Shown here piece by piece: positions 1 to 8,739 of a stretch of DNA of 64,000 nt. The stretch covers positions 1 through 64,000 of the forward strand of contig JAUIGU010000002.1 in the NCBI GenBank assembly GCA_030432595.1, given 5' to 3'. The position numbers were made by a program, and so were the translations under genes. The DNA is from Phycisphaerae bacterium. Lineage in GTDB: Bacteria; Planctomycetota; Phycisphaerae; Phycisphaerales; Phycisphaeraceae. The stretch's first letter is position 1; each line of letters starts with the position of its first letter. The notes beneath the pieces were generated by a model, which made no database searches, was not told where the DNA came from, and saw only the letters and a list, made by a program, of their open reading frames with translations.

Positions 1-2
1 CC

Positions 3-482
3 GACCCGTGGATGTATCACAAGGCCTGCCGGGTCGTCCGCCTCGACGGCACGTGCAAGATCTTCGGCGACGCCTGCGGACCCGGCTTCATCGACCCGCC
101 GGCGCATGTGCTCAAAAAGAACGACGGGTACCTCGACAAAAACCATTACAGCACGCATGTGAAGTGGGCCGGCGACGAGACCGGCAAGGCCCGCGTCTTC
201 CACTACGGCTGGGTCAAGACCCGCGAACAGCTCGACGAGAAGTTCTCCATGGTCGACAGCCTGTGGTGGGGCACGCTTTCGCCCGAAGAAAAGGCGCGCC
301 GCAAGAACAACAAGTTCGGGCAGTTCATCGAGCGCTACCCGTTGCTCAAGAAGTTCCGCGGCCAACACCCCGCGTTGATGCAAGACCTCATTGCCCAGCA
401 CCCGCCGTTCGCGAAGGTCCCGAGCCGCTGGCTCAACCCGCGCTTCTACGCCGAGGTACTCAAGCACGGGTTTCACGGATAG
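3..482 (+). CDS. Glycosyltransferase-like protein, C-terminal part (5' truncated by window edge)
   Basis: The frame is open from the first bases of the window (Asp-Pro-Trp before the first Met at 12), so the true start lies upstream. The visible 159 residues include an HYGWV motif about 65 residues in, followed by a Lys/Arg-rich tail. I associate this pattern with the C-terminal region of family 2-type glycosyltransferases acting on surface polysaccharides. The catalytic GT-A domain would be upstream and is not visible, so the assignment is an inference. The next two genes, on the opposite strand, encode a methyltransferase and a WaaP-like kinase, which fits an envelope polysaccharide locus. 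A palindromic element separates it from them. Confidence 0.6.
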   Translation, partial: DPWMYHKACRVVRLDGTCKIFGDACGPGFIDPPAHVLKKNDGYLDKNHYSTHVKWAGDETGKARVFHYGWVKTREQLDEKFSMVDSLWWGTLSPEEKARRKNNKFGQFIERYPLLKKFRGQHPALMQDLIAQHPPFAKVPSRWLNPRFYAEVLKHGFHG

Positions 483-502
483 ACGACAACGAAAGAAGCC
501 TG

Positions 503-550
503 TTAGCCGCAGCCCAACGGGCTGCGCGCAGGCCGTTGGCCTGCGGCTAA
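503..550. repeat. Double-palindrome element (family 1), probable bidirectional terminator
   Basis: Two short hairpins, CAGCCC-AAC-GGGCTG and CAGGCC-GTT-GGCCTG, lie inside a longer inverted repeat whose 21-bp arms are 503-523 and 530-550, with compensating differences between arms. It sits between two convergent genes (stops at 482 and 575). Related copies are at 52619-52668 and, as a half copy, near 14150. Terminator function is inferred from position. Confidence 0.7.
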
Positions 551-574
551 CCAAAACACCCATGCCGTCGCGGT

Positions 575-1342
575 TCAGCCACCCGCCGTCTCCGCGTCGT
601 AACTCAGCGGGCGGGCGTCGTGCATCCTCAGCAATTGTTGACGCAAAAAGATTGGTCGGTCTTCCGCGCCGCGGGCCAACGCCGGCGCGGCGTCGGCGAG
701 GCCGCGACACAACGCCGACAACTCGATCTCCTCCACCGCGTCCACCCGTTGCAGCGCACGGTGCACCACCGCCGCCGAACGCAGCGTGGCCCGTTGCGCC
801 GCGCCGCGCCGCACGCCTTCCAGGTCAATCATCACTGGCATGGCCGCGCCGGGGGCGATGATCAGGTTGGTCGGCTTGTAGTCGCGGTTGGTCAGGCCGG
901 CCGCGTGCATCAGCCCGAGCTGCCGACCGAGCGCCTCTGCCATGCCTCGCCGGTCTTCCCGCGACGCGATCGGCCACCAGCGATCGAGCGTGACGCCCTC
1001 GAGCCTGAACATCACCACATACTCGTCGGGGCCGCGCAACGCCAGCGCCAACGGGCCTGCATAAGGCAGCGACGCTTTACGCAAACGACGTGCCCCGAGC
1101 CACTGCTTCCAACCGGACGTCCGGCGGATCGGCCGGTAAACGAAACGCTTCAGCGGGTTGAGTTCGGACCGCTTGACCACCCATTCGCGCCCCGCGTGCG
1201 ACGCCGCCACCACGCGCGACCGCCGATCCTGCTTAAGCGTCTCGCCGTGATGATCGGCCGCGTCCAACACGGCCCGCACCAACTCCGCCGTCATATCCGG
1301 CGGCGCGTCCGGCGACAACACGACCCGCGCCGCCGCCCTCAC
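575..1342 (-). CDS. Lipopolysaccharide kinase (Kdo/WaaP)-family protein
   Basis: This 255-residue protein has a protein-kinase-like fold signature. A catalytic-loop motif NRDYKPTNLII lies near residue 150 and a DFG-equivalent VMIDLEGVR near residue 170, as in WaaP/KdkA-type kinases that phosphorylate lipid A-core sugars at the inner membrane. The start is GTG at 1340-1342 and overlaps the stop of the upstream methyltransferase (GTGA), so the two are probably translationally coupled. The exact acceptor sugar cannot be read from the sequence. The downstream side ends at a palindromic element. Confidence 0.8.
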   Translation of the reverse strand: MRAAARVVLSPDAPPDMTAELVRAVLDAADHHGETLKQDRRSRVVAASHAGREWVVKRSELNPLKRFVYRPIRRTSGWKQWLGARRLRKASLPYAGPLALALRGPDEYVVMFRLEGVTLDRWWPIASREDRRGMAEALGRQLGLMHAAGLTNRDYKPTNLIIAPGAAMPVMIDLEGVRRGAAQRATLRSAAVVHRALQRVDAVEEIELSALCRGLADAAPALARGAEDRPIFLRQQLLRMHDARPLSYDAETAGG

Positions 1343-1965
1343 GAACCCTCACCCGCCCCCGGGCCACCGACTTTCTCCAGCACCACCCAGACCGAATCCG
1401 CATAGCGATTGAGGTACGCCCGCTGCGACGCGTGGCAGACGCGCTTGAGCCCGCGGGCCACTGCGTTCCGCGGCTGCTCCTGCACGTGTGTATGCACGAC
1501 GCGTAGCGGGTGACGCTTCGTCTGGGCGTCGAAGAAGTCGACCACGTCGGTCACGTTGAAGAACCACTTGTGGCGGTCCTCGGGCTTCTCGGGCGGCAGG
1601 CCGTAGAACCGCGGCGTGCCCCGGCCGCGCACGACCCGGCTGCGCATCGTTCGCCAGCAGTTCGGCAGCGAGATGACCATCGCCCCGCCGGGCCGACAGA
1701 CGCGCACCATCTCGTCGAACACGCGGTGGCAGTGGTCGAGGTGTTCGAGCACTTCCGTGCAGATGATCGCATCGAAGGACGCGTCGTCGAACGGCAGACG
1801 GTCGCACTGCTCAAGGTCGATGACCTGTGTCGGGTCGCCGCCGATGTCGATGCCGTAGTACGACGCCAGGCCGACGTTCTGCTCATCGGCGGCGTGCTCG
1901 ATGCCGCGTTTCCAACAGCCCACGTCGAGCAAGTCGCCGCGCAGGTGTTCGCGAAACCGCTGCAC
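1339..1965 (-). CDS. Class I SAM-dependent methyltransferase
   Basis: The N-terminus carries motif I (LLDVGCWKRG), then an acidic strand end YYGIDIGG, a post-I region LPFDDASFDAIICTEVLEHL and a motif-III-like VCRPGGAMVISLPN. Together these are typical of the Methyltransf_11 fold. The start given is GTG. The same frame stays open upstream to a stop at 2098-2100 and encodes plausible protein sequence (about 45 residues), but contains no ATG, so the true N-terminus is uncertain. An ATG about 15 bases above that stop, in another frame, hints at a frameshift. The gene overlaps the WaaP-like kinase by four bases. The substrate is probably a glycan or lipid of the same locus (inference). Confidence 0.8.
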   Translation of the reverse strand: MQRFREHLRGDLLDVGCWKRGIEHAADEQNVGLASYYGIDIGGDPTQVIDLEQCDRLPFDDASFDAIICTEVLEHLDHCHRVFDEMVRVCRPGGAMVISLPNCWRTMRSRVVRGRGTPRFYGLPPEKPEDRHKWFFNVTDVVDFFDAQTKRHPLRVVHTHVQEQPRNAVARGLKRVCHASQRAYLNRYADSVWVVLEKVGGPGAGEGS

Positions 1966-2130
1966 GACGTATTTCGCGCGGTCGGCACGGTCGGGGAACG
2001 TGAGAAACTCGACGGGCAGCGACGCGGGCAGCGGGAATCCCTTTCGGCGGTATACGCGGACTTCGCCAAACGAAGCCGGATCGTAACCCGCGCGCCGTCA
2101 CGCGGCAAAGCCATGCAAAAGGCTGGGCTT

Positions 2131-2199
2131 GGGTGCCACCGTCGCTTGCGACGGTGCGCGTCGCCACCAACACACGGTCGCAAGCGACCGTGGCACCCC
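2131..2199. repeat. Double-palindrome element, GGTGCCAC-flanked
   Basis: Two perfect hairpins, ACCGTCGC-TT-GCGACGGT (2138-2155) and ACGGTCGC-AA-GCGACCGT (2174-2191), are nested inside a longer inverted repeat with outer ends GGGTGCCAC and GTGGCACCCC. The architecture matches the element at 503-550 but the sequence differs. It lies between two minus-strand genes, downstream of DUF1501 and upstream of the methyltransferase, and could terminate or process the transcript. Confidence 0.7.
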
Positions 2200-2227
2200 C
2201 GGAACCCGCGCATACAAAGCGAGTCGG

Positions 2228-3562
2228 TCACGCGCTGGCGCGGATCAGGCCCGTCGGGCGGAACGTCTTGCCCAGCGCCGCGCCGTCGTCGAGCTCGAGC
2301 CAGTTGCCCAGCACGTCGGCGTAGATGCTGCGGAAGTCGACGCCGTGCTTGAGGTCGCCGTCGAGCAGGTCGGTCAGCGACGGGTGGTCGCCCCACAGCC
2401 CGGGCTGGACCGCGTCGCCGAAGAGGAACACCGGGCCCGCGACGCCGTGGTCCGTGCCGCCAGAGGCGTTCTGTTTCACGCGCCGACCGAACTCGCTGAA
2501 CGCCATGGTGACGACCCGGCCGGCGTCGCCGGTCTGTTCGAGTTCGCGGTGGAACGCGCCGATCGCCTCGCCGAACTGCCGGACGAGGTTGGCGTGCGTG
2601 TTGACCTGGCCGGCGTGGGTGTCGAAGCCGCCGTGGTTCACGTAGTACACCCGCGTGGGCAGGTCGGCGCGGATCATCTTCGCGACCATCTCGAGTTGCC
2701 GGCCCAGACCCGAGCCGGGGAAGCTGTTGTTCGTGCGCTGCGCCACCGCGCGGCGGACGCGCTCCGACGCCACCCGGGCGTCCAACGCCGTGCGCTGCAC
2801 GAACGCGAGCGGGTCTTCACCCAAATCTGTCCGACGAGCGTGCTGCTGATCTAACGGCGTGTCAAGCAGGTCGTCGTAGGTCTTCGACATGTCCGGGTGC
2901 AGGTCGCGCCCGGTCCAGCGGAAGTTCTCGGGCGACGCGAAAGACACGGCCCGGGTTTGCTTGCCGTACGTCGCGAGCGGCGCCTCGGCGCCCATGGACA
3001 CGCAGCCCAGGCCGTCGGCGACCTTGACGCCGTCGAGCGCTTTGCCGATCCAGCCGCGCCCGGTGCCACCGTCGGTCTCGGGCGACGCGGTGTGCCAGAT
3101 GTCCATGCTCACGAAATGCGATCGGTTGGGGTTCGGATACCCGACGCCCTGCACGACCGCGGCCCGGCCCTGTTCCATCAGTTCGAGCACCGGCCGCAGC
3201 CCCGGGTTCAGACCCACGCCGTCCTGCCCCGGCACGCGCAGCACCTGGTCGTCGGGCACGGCCAGGCCCGGGCGGTTGCGGTAGTACGCGCCGTTGCCGA
3301 ACGGCACCACGGTGTTCAGCCCGTCGTTGCCGCCGGAGAGCTGCACGACCACCAGCACGCGGTCCTCGGGCACGCCCGACTTGCTGCTGACGCGCATCGA
3401 CGTGTCCGCCATCGCCACGCCTGCCCGGGTGATGAAGCCCGGCACCGTCACCGCCGCCGACACCATCCCCATCCCCGCGCCCAGGAGCGCACGGCGCGTG
3501 AACCCGTAGCCGTCGGTCGCGGCGGTGTCGTTGCTGCTCAGTGGGTGGTAGTCGGTGCACAT
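2228..3562 (-). CDS. DUF1501 domain-containing secreted protein
   Basis: 444 residues. The N-terminus has a twin-arginine signal (TRRALLGAGMG near residue 23) followed by a hydrophobic stretch, predicting Tat export. The body carries the DUF1501 landmarks VVVQLSGGNDGLNTVVP, the SHF segment after PNPNR, NHGGFDTHAGQ and FSEFGRRVKQNASGGTDHG, which resemble sulfatase/alkaline-phosphatase-superfamily metal sites. It follows the DUF1800 gene at 3744-5225, the usual planctomycete pairing. Function is not established; a role in cell-surface or polysaccharide metabolism is only inferred. GGGAG lies just upstream of the ATG. The intergenic gap to DUF1800 is filled by a heptanucleotide array. Confidence 0.92.
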   Translation of the reverse strand: MCTDYHPLSSNDTAATDGYGFTRRALLGAGMGMVSAAVTVPGFITRAGVAMADTSMRVSSKSGVPEDRVLVVVQLSGGNDGLNTVVPFGNGAYYRNRPGLAVPDDQVLRVPGQDGVGLNPGLRPVLELMEQGRAAVVQGVGYPNPNRSHFVSMDIWHTASPETDGGTGRGWIGKALDGVKVADGLGCVSMGAEAPLATYGKQTRAVSFASPENFRWTGRDLHPDMSKTYDDLLDTPLDQQHARRTDLGEDPLAFVQRTALDARVASERVRRAVAQRTNNSFPGSGLGRQLEMVAKMIRADLPTRVYYVNHGGFDTHAGQVNTHANLVRQFGEAIGAFHRELEQTGDAGRVVTMAFSEFGRRVKQNASGGTDHGVAGPVFLFGDAVQPGLWGDHPSLTDLLDGDLKHGVDFRSIYADVLGNWLELDDGAALGKTFRPTGLIRASA

Positions 3563-3582
3563 GGGAAGCTCCCTGCGGTCGC

Positions 3583-3734
3583 AGTGGTCAGTGGTCAGTG
3601 GTCAGTGGTCAGTGGTCAGTGGTCAGTGGTCAGTGGTCAGTGGTCAGAATCCTATTAATCACAGAATGGATAAAGCACATGATGAAGTCAGTTGTAAGCC
3701 AAGTGCTTCCTTCTTATCTGATCACTGACCACTC
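3583..3734. repeat. Mirror element A: AGTGGTC heptanucleotide array with inverted partial copy
   Basis: The unit AGTGGTC is repeated about 9.3 times without error from 3583 to 3647. After a roughly 70-bp AT-richer spacer, about two units recur in inverted orientation (GATCACTGACCACTC, ending at 3734). The element occupies the gap between the co-oriented DUF1800 and DUF1501 genes. Confidence 0.9.
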
Positions 3735-3755
3735 AACTCTGCGTCAGCAGAGTTG
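3734..3755 (-). terminator. Hairpin overlapping the DUF1800 stop codon
   Basis: Perfect inverted repeat CAACTCTGC-GTCA-GCAGAGTTG with 9-bp arms. It spans the last codons and stop of the DUF1800 gene and abuts mirror element A. No T-tract follows, so it is at most a weak terminator or an RNA-processing stem. Confidence 0.45.
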
Positions 3756-5225
3756 ATACTCCGGCATCGCCGTGATCATGCACAGCAAACCGATCAACGC
3801 CTGCGGATCGTCGGCGCCCTTGTTCCTCCCCTCGGCGAAGGCGTACAGCGCCGCACGGCGCGCTTCGGGCACCTGTTCACCCAGAAGCGCGTCGGCCAGG
3901 TGGTCAACCACAGCGCGCGGGGTGCGTTCGTCCAGGCCTTCGAGCAGCACCGTCGGGTCGTAACCGGTGCCGCGCGCGTCGAACGGCTGGTCCGGGCGTT
4001 TGCCGGTGACGAGATACACGGCGAGGTTCTGGCGGACGTAGAGCGTGGACGTGTTGATCCACGCCTTGCCGCCGTCCCAGCCGTTCACGCTCGGCGGCTC
4101 GAAGACGACCTGGCCCATCTGCTCCATCGCCTCGGCGAGCATGCGGTTGTTGCGGCTCGGGGTGCGCAGCGTCCGCATCGTCCCGATCATCAGGTGCGCG
4201 GGGCTGCGGATCTTTTTCCCGACGTTGCCCGGGTCATGGAAGTGCCGGCTGGCCAGCACCTGCTGCAGCACCGGCACGAGGTCGTACTCGTGTTTCTTGA
4301 TCAGCCTGCCCAGGGTGAGGATCACGCGCTGCCGGTCGCGCGGCACCTTGTCCCAGTCGTCGCCGACGTCGTAGACGAAGTGGTCGTAGAGCTTGAGCGC
4401 CACGAACCGCGGGCACGCGTCCCGGCCCAGCAGGCGGTTGACGAACGCGTCGCCGTCGTAGTCGCCCTTGGCGCCGAGGATTGTCTTGGTCGACGGGTCG
4501 TGCTGGGCCCGGCGGAACTCGAAGTCGTTGTCATCGACGCTGTACCCGGTCAGGGCGCGGGCGCCCTCCTTGATGTCCTGCTCGGTGTAGTTGCCGGCGC
4601 CGAGGGTGAACAGCTCCATCAACTCACGCGCGAGGTTCTCGTTGGGGCTGCGACGCGAGTTGCGGTCGTTGTTGAGGTACTTGAGCATCGCCGGGTCGCG
4701 GACGATCCGCCGGGCGAGCTGCGCGAAGTCGTAGCAGTGCGCCCGGAACATCGCGTTCTGCTGGTACATCAGGAACGCGTCGCGCACCGCGCGGTGCCCG
4801 GTGGCGAAGTGGTTGTGCCAGAGCAGGACCAGCCGTTCGTTCAGCGGCGTTTCGGTCGTGCGCATCACGTCCAGCCACCACCGCTGGATCTGGCGGAACA
4901 TCGCGCGGTCGTTGCGCTGCGCGGCGAGACGCATCTGCCGCAGGCGTTCACGCTGCTGTTCGTCGCCGGCCCGCATCCGGCGGTACTCGATGCGCTCTTC
5001 GCGGCTCGGCGGCTTGATGACGTCCGGGTCCGCGTCGACGGGGTGGTCCGGCACCGGCGCGTCCGGCTGGATGAGCGATTCAATGGCCCGGTCCCGACCA
5101 AGTTCATGAAGCCGGGCGATCGCGTTGGCGTCCCCGCCGAACGCCGCGCGTTGCAGCACGTGCCGCGCCGCCGCCGGGGTCCAGCGGCTCTCGGGGATCG
5201 GCGACCAGGACGGGTCCATCGGCAT
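3744..5225 (-). CDS. DUF1800 domain-containing protein
   Basis: 493 residues beginning MPMDPSWSPIPESRW. It includes family landmarks such as HVLQRAAFGG near the N-terminus, RLVLLWHNHFATGH mid-protein, ENLARELMELFTLG and PPSVNGWDGGKAWINTSTL. Family members usually sit directly upstream of a DUF1501 gene, as here, and probably form a functional pair. No clear signal peptide is visible. The biochemical role is unknown. The C-terminus (EYQLC) is encoded within a hairpin next to the heptanucleotide array. Confidence 0.92.
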   Translation of the reverse strand: MPMDPSWSPIPESRWTPAAARHVLQRAAFGGDANAIARLHELGRDRAIESLIQPDAPVPDHPVDADPDVIKPPSREERIEYRRMRAGDEQQRERLRQMRLAAQRNDRAMFRQIQRWWLDVMRTTETPLNERLVLLWHNHFATGHRAVRDAFLMYQQNAMFRAHCYDFAQLARRIVRDPAMLKYLNNDRNSRRSPNENLARELMELFTLGAGNYTEQDIKEGARALTGYSVDDNDFEFRRAQHDPSTKTILGAKGDYDGDAFVNRLLGRDACPRFVALKLYDHFVYDVGDDWDKVPRDRQRVILTLGRLIKKHEYDLVPVLQQVLASRHFHDPGNVGKKIRSPAHLMIGTMRTLRTPSRNNRMLAEAMEQMGQVVFEPPSVNGWDGGKAWINTSTLYVRQNLAVYLVTGKRPDQPFDARGTGYDPTVLLEGLDERTPRAVVDHLADALLGEQVPEARRAALYAFAEGRNKGADDPQALIGLLCMITAMPEYQLC

Positions 5226-5341
5226 GGCGGATCAACGCCTCCGCGTGCATTGTATTGCCAGCCGGGCAAAACCCGACACCACAAAAAGCCACGTCAAGAT
5301 GGGGTACGCCTCAGGCGGCGTTGCCGTTACGCCCGACGCGC

Positions 5342-7021
5342 TCAGTTGCTCACCACCCCCGGCCCGTGCGTGTCCGCAGAACTGGGCGCCGCGCCGATCG
5401 CGATGGGCAGCCGGATCGTGAACGTCGTGCCCTCGCCGGCCTTGGATTCGACCTCGATCCGCCCGCCGTGTTCCTCGACCACCTTTTTGGTCACGACCAG
5501 GCCCAGGCCCGTGCCCTTCAAACCCTTCGTCGAGTGGAACGGCTGGAACAGCCGCCGCCGCGTCGCCGGGCTCATGCCCTCGCCGTTGTCGCGGATCGTG
5601 ATCACGACCTCGTCCGTGGCGTCGTCGAAGTCGGTGCTCAGCGTCACCGCCCCCTTGTCCTCGGCACACGCGTCCAGCGCGTTGCTCAGCAGGTTCACCA
5701 CCGCCTGATGAATCCCGCCGCCGTCCAGCGGCAGCGGCGGCATGTTCTCCGCCAGGTCGGCGATCAACGCGACACGCTTGTGCTCGTACTGCGTGCCCAT
5801 CAGCGCCACCACCTCGTCCATCAGCGGGTTGAGGTTCGTCATCTCCAGCTCGGGCTTGCGCTGCTTCGAGAACGCGAGCATGTTCATCGTCAGCTCGTAA
5901 ATGCGCTCGAGGTTCCGGCTGACGATGTCCCAGCCCGACTTCACCACCGGCGTGTTGCCCTTGCGCAGCCCGAGCTCGACCACGTCCGCCCCGCCGCGCA
6001 TGCCTTGCAGAATGTTCTTGATCGAGTGCGACAGCGACGCGACCGTCTGCCCAACCGCCGCCAGGCGCTCGGCCCGCAGGCGCTGCTCGATCAGACGCAT
6101 GTTCGCAATCGCCAGCCCCGTCTGCACGCCGATCGCGGTGAGCAGCGCGAGCTGGTCTTCGGTGTAGGTGTAGTTCGCGACCTGGCTGTCCAGGTGCAGC
6201 ACGCCGTACAGCCGATCCTTGTACTTGATCGGTACGCACATCGCCGAGCGGATGTGGTACCCCTGCACCGAATCGCCCGACGCGAAGCGCTGGTCGGTCA
6301 TCGCGTTGCTGGTCAGCACGCCCATGCCGCGCCGCATCACGTACTGCACGATCGTCCGGCTGTACGGGATCGGCGCGCCCGCGTCCTTGTTGATCCGCCC
6401 GGTCACGTTGTCGTGACGCCGACGCACCACCACCGGCTGCGGCTCGTTGCCCGGCTCGTCGTTGAGCAAGACAAACCCGCGGTCCGCATCGAAGTGCTCG
6501 AACACCACCTCCATCACCCGTTCCACCAGCTCCTGCCGATCGCGCACGTTGCCGATCAGGTTCAGCAGGTCGTAGATCACGTTGAGCTGGAACTGCGCCG
6601 CCTGGCTCGGCTCGGGCGAACTCATGATCACCGAGTCGTCGTTGCTCGGCACCGCGTGCTCAAGCGCGACCTCCATCTCGCCCCGGCCGACCGGGCGCAG
6701 CTTCTGCGTCCGTCCCGGCGTGCGGCGCTTGGGGTCCTCGCCGAACACGATCAGCGTGCCGCCGGCCCGCACCTGGTCGCCCGGCCGAAGCATCCGCGAG
6801 TCCGTCACCCGCACGCCGTTGACGAACGTCCCGTTGCTGGACTTCAAATCCCGGATGTACCACCGCCCCTCGTCGGGCGTGAGCTCGGCGTGCCGACGCG
6901 AGATCGTCCGGTCAGTCAACGGCAACGACTCCGACGACCGCCCGATCTGCTGCGGCTCGTGGTCCGGGAGCTCGAACCGGCGGTCCTTGTCCGGGCCTTG
7001 GATGACGGTCAACACAAGCAT
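5342..7021 (-). CDS. FHA-GAF sensor histidine kinase
   Basis: 559 residues. An N-terminal FHA domain (GRSSESLPLTDRTISRRH near residue 27, SSNGTFVNG near 62) binds phosphothreonine peptides in known families. A GAF domain spans about residues 145-310. The histidine kinase core has H-box SLSHSIKNILQGM near 335, N-box NLLSNALDAC near 450, G1 box DNGEGM and G2 box TGLGLVV. No membrane segment is visible, so it is probably cytosolic. No partner response regulator is adjacent, although receiver proteins lie 2-6 kb away. Its start codon directly follows mirror element B. Confidence 0.92.
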   Translation of the reverse strand: MLVLTVIQGPDKDRRFELPDHEPQQIGRSSESLPLTDRTISRRHAELTPDEGRWYIRDLKSSNGTFVNGVRVTDSRMLRPGDQVRAGGTLIVFGEDPKRRTPGRTQKLRPVGRGEMEVALEHAVPSNDDSVIMSSPEPSQAAQFQLNVIYDLLNLIGNVRDRQELVERVMEVVFEHFDADRGFVLLNDEPGNEPQPVVVRRRHDNVTGRINKDAGAPIPYSRTIVQYVMRRGMGVLTSNAMTDQRFASGDSVQGYHIRSAMCVPIKYKDRLYGVLHLDSQVANYTYTEDQLALLTAIGVQTGLAIANMRLIEQRLRAERLAAVGQTVASLSHSIKNILQGMRGGADVVELGLRKGNTPVVKSGWDIVSRNLERIYELTMNMLAFSKQRKPELEMTNLNPLMDEVVALMGTQYEHKRVALIADLAENMPPLPLDGGGIHQAVVNLLSNALDACAEDKGAVTLSTDFDDATDEVVITIRDNGEGMSPATRRRLFQPFHSTKGLKGTGLGLVVTKKVVEEHGGRIEVESKAGEGTTFTIRLPIAIGAAPSSADTHGPGVVSN

Positions 7022-7027
7022 GAAAGA

Positions 7028-7276
7028 ACCACCGATGAACGCGGATGAACGCCGAATCAGAAAGGGAGTTTAGCCGCAGATTTCGCAGAACACGCAGATT
7101 CTTTCAGTCATGATTTCAGGATGAACAGGAGAATCAGGATGAAGTAACGGCGTGTCTAGGCCCGTTCCTGATCTTCATGCTCATCCTGATTCGCTGATTC
7201 CAAATCTGCGTCATCTGCGAAATCTGCGGTTCCGTGCTTGTTTCTTATCCGTGTCCATCCGTGTTCATCGGTGGTT
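7028..7276. repeat. Mirror element B: three nested inverted repeat blocks
   Basis: Three different repeat blocks occur in mirror order. Block 1 is GATGAAC-CGGATG type (7028-7052 against 7249-7276). Block 2 is CAGATTTCGCAGA type (7074-7100 against 7202-7229). Block 3 is CAGGATGA/ATCAGGATGA type (7112-7142 against 7170-7199). The centre is about 27 bp. It fills the gap between argH and the FHA-GAF kinase and encodes the last residues of ArgH. Confidence 0.85.
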
Positions 7277-8666
7277 CCAACCGCGACTTCCATTTGCCCA
7301 CCTGCTCTTTGAACCCCGACGCCCCCGCGTTGCCGGCGGTGCGGTAGCGCTGGACCACGTTCTCGGGGCCAAGCCACTCGAAGACGTCTTCTTCGACCGC
7401 GTCGCACTCGGCCCGCATCTCTTCGAGGGACAGCTTGCGCAGCTCGAAGCGTTCGAGGTCGTCCGCCTTGCGCACCAGCCGGCCGACGATCTGGTGACTC
7501 GTGCGGAACGGCACGCCCTTGGTCACCAGGTACTCCGCCAGCGAGGTCGCGTCGAGGTGCCCGCGGTGGAGCCGCTCGGCGATACGGTCCTCGCGGAAGT
7601 CGGACGTACTCACGATCCGCGTGGCCATGAGCAGGCAGTCCTTCACGCAGTCGTACGCCGCGAAGACGTGGCGTTTGTCCTCTTGCAGGTCGCGGTTGTA
7701 GCCGACGGTCAGGCCTTTGCACATGGTCAGCAGCGCCATCAGTGCCCCGTACGGCGTCGATGCCTTGCCACGCAGCAGTTCAAGCATGTCGGGGTTGCGC
7801 TTCTGCGGCATCATCGACGAACCGGTGGTGAACGCGTCGTCGAGCTGGATGAAGCCGAACTCTTCGGAGGCGTAGATGATCCACTGCTCGGCCCAGCGCG
7901 AGAGGTGCATGGCGATGGTCGTGCATCCGTACACGAAGTCCAGCGCCGAGTCGCGCGTGGCGGTGAAGGCGATGGAGTTCCACGGCGGCTGCTCGAAGCC
8001 AAGCGCCGTGGCGGTCGCGGTCGGGTCCAGCGGCAGCGACGACCCCGCGATCGCGCCTGAGCCCAGCGGCGAAGCGAACATGTGCAGCACGCACTGGTGC
8101 AGGTACCACCGGTCCGAGTCGAACATGCAGCACCACGCCAAACACTCGCTGCCCGCGACGATGGGCTGCGCTCTTTGCAGGTGCGTGTACGCCGGCATGA
8201 CCACATCGGCGTTGCGCTCCGCCATGGCGACGTACGCGCTGCACAATTCGGTGAGCAGGCCGTACAACTCCTGGGCCGCCTCGCGGACCCACATCATGAG
8301 GTCGGTGGCGACCTGGTCGTTGCGGCTGCGCCCGGTGTGCAGTTTCCGCCCCGCGTCGCCGGCCTTTTCGATGAGCGCCGCCTCGACGCACATGTGCACG
8401 TCTTCCAGTTCGACCTTCCACCCGGGCCAGGCGTCGCCCTGCCGCTCGATCTCGGCTTCGATCTCTTTCAGCCCGACCTCGATGGCCTTCAGGTCGGCGG
8501 CGGTGATGAGCCCGACGCCCTCGAGCATCCGCGCGTGGGCGATCGACCCGCGGATGTCGTGTTTGTACAGCCGCTTGTCCACGTCCAGCGACGCAACGAA
8601 CCGCGCCGCCAACGGGTCGGCCTCGCTGCCAGAGCTTTTCGCGTGTTCCCAGGGTTTTTGGGCCAT
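7245..8666 (-). CDS. argH: Argininosuccinate lyase
   Basis: 473 residues. ArgH splits argininosuccinate into arginine and fumarate, the last step of arginine synthesis. The fumarase/aspartase-superfamily signature GSSMMPQKRNPD is present, together with TGRSRNDQVATDL and YTHLQRAQPI. The start MAQKPWEHAKSSG is chosen because upstream sequence runs into the divergent gene at 8740. The C-terminal RLEPPMNTDGHG is encoded by repeat block 1 of mirror element B, so the native end probably lay near VGKWKSRL. No other arg gene is nearby. Confidence 0.95.
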   Translation of the reverse strand: MAQKPWEHAKSSGSEADPLAARFVASLDVDKRLYKHDIRGSIAHARMLEGVGLITAADLKAIEVGLKEIEAEIERQGDAWPGWKVELEDVHMCVEAALIEKAGDAGRKLHTGRSRNDQVATDLMMWVREAAQELYGLLTELCSAYVAMAERNADVVMPAYTHLQRAQPIVAGSECLAWCCMFDSDRWYLHQCVLHMFASPLGSGAIAGSSLPLDPTATATALGFEQPPWNSIAFTATRDSALDFVYGCTTIAMHLSRWAEQWIIYASEEFGFIQLDDAFTTGSSMMPQKRNPDMLELLRGKASTPYGALMALLTMCKGLTVGYNRDLQEDKRHVFAAYDCVKDCLLMATRIVSTSDFREDRIAERLHRGHLDATSLAEYLVTKGVPFRTSHQIVGRLVRKADDLERFELRKLSLEEMRAECDAVEEDVFEWLGPENVVQRYRTAGNAGASGFKEQVGKWKSRLEPPMNTDGHG

Positions 8667-8739
8667 AGAACCGGGGAGTTTATCGCCGGGCCAGTTAGCA
8701 TGCGTGCCGCGGAATCCACACGCCAGCCGAGGCGAAACC

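Noticed and set aside
3583-3650. Possible CRISPR array
   Set aside because: The 7-bp units are contiguous with no spacers, and no cas gene is present.
3541-3756. Reading frame through the AGTGGTC array (repeating Ser-Gly-Gln-Trp-Ser-Val-Val)
   Set aside because: It is only the translation of a 7-bp tandem repeat, with no ribosome site and no protein-like sequence on either side.
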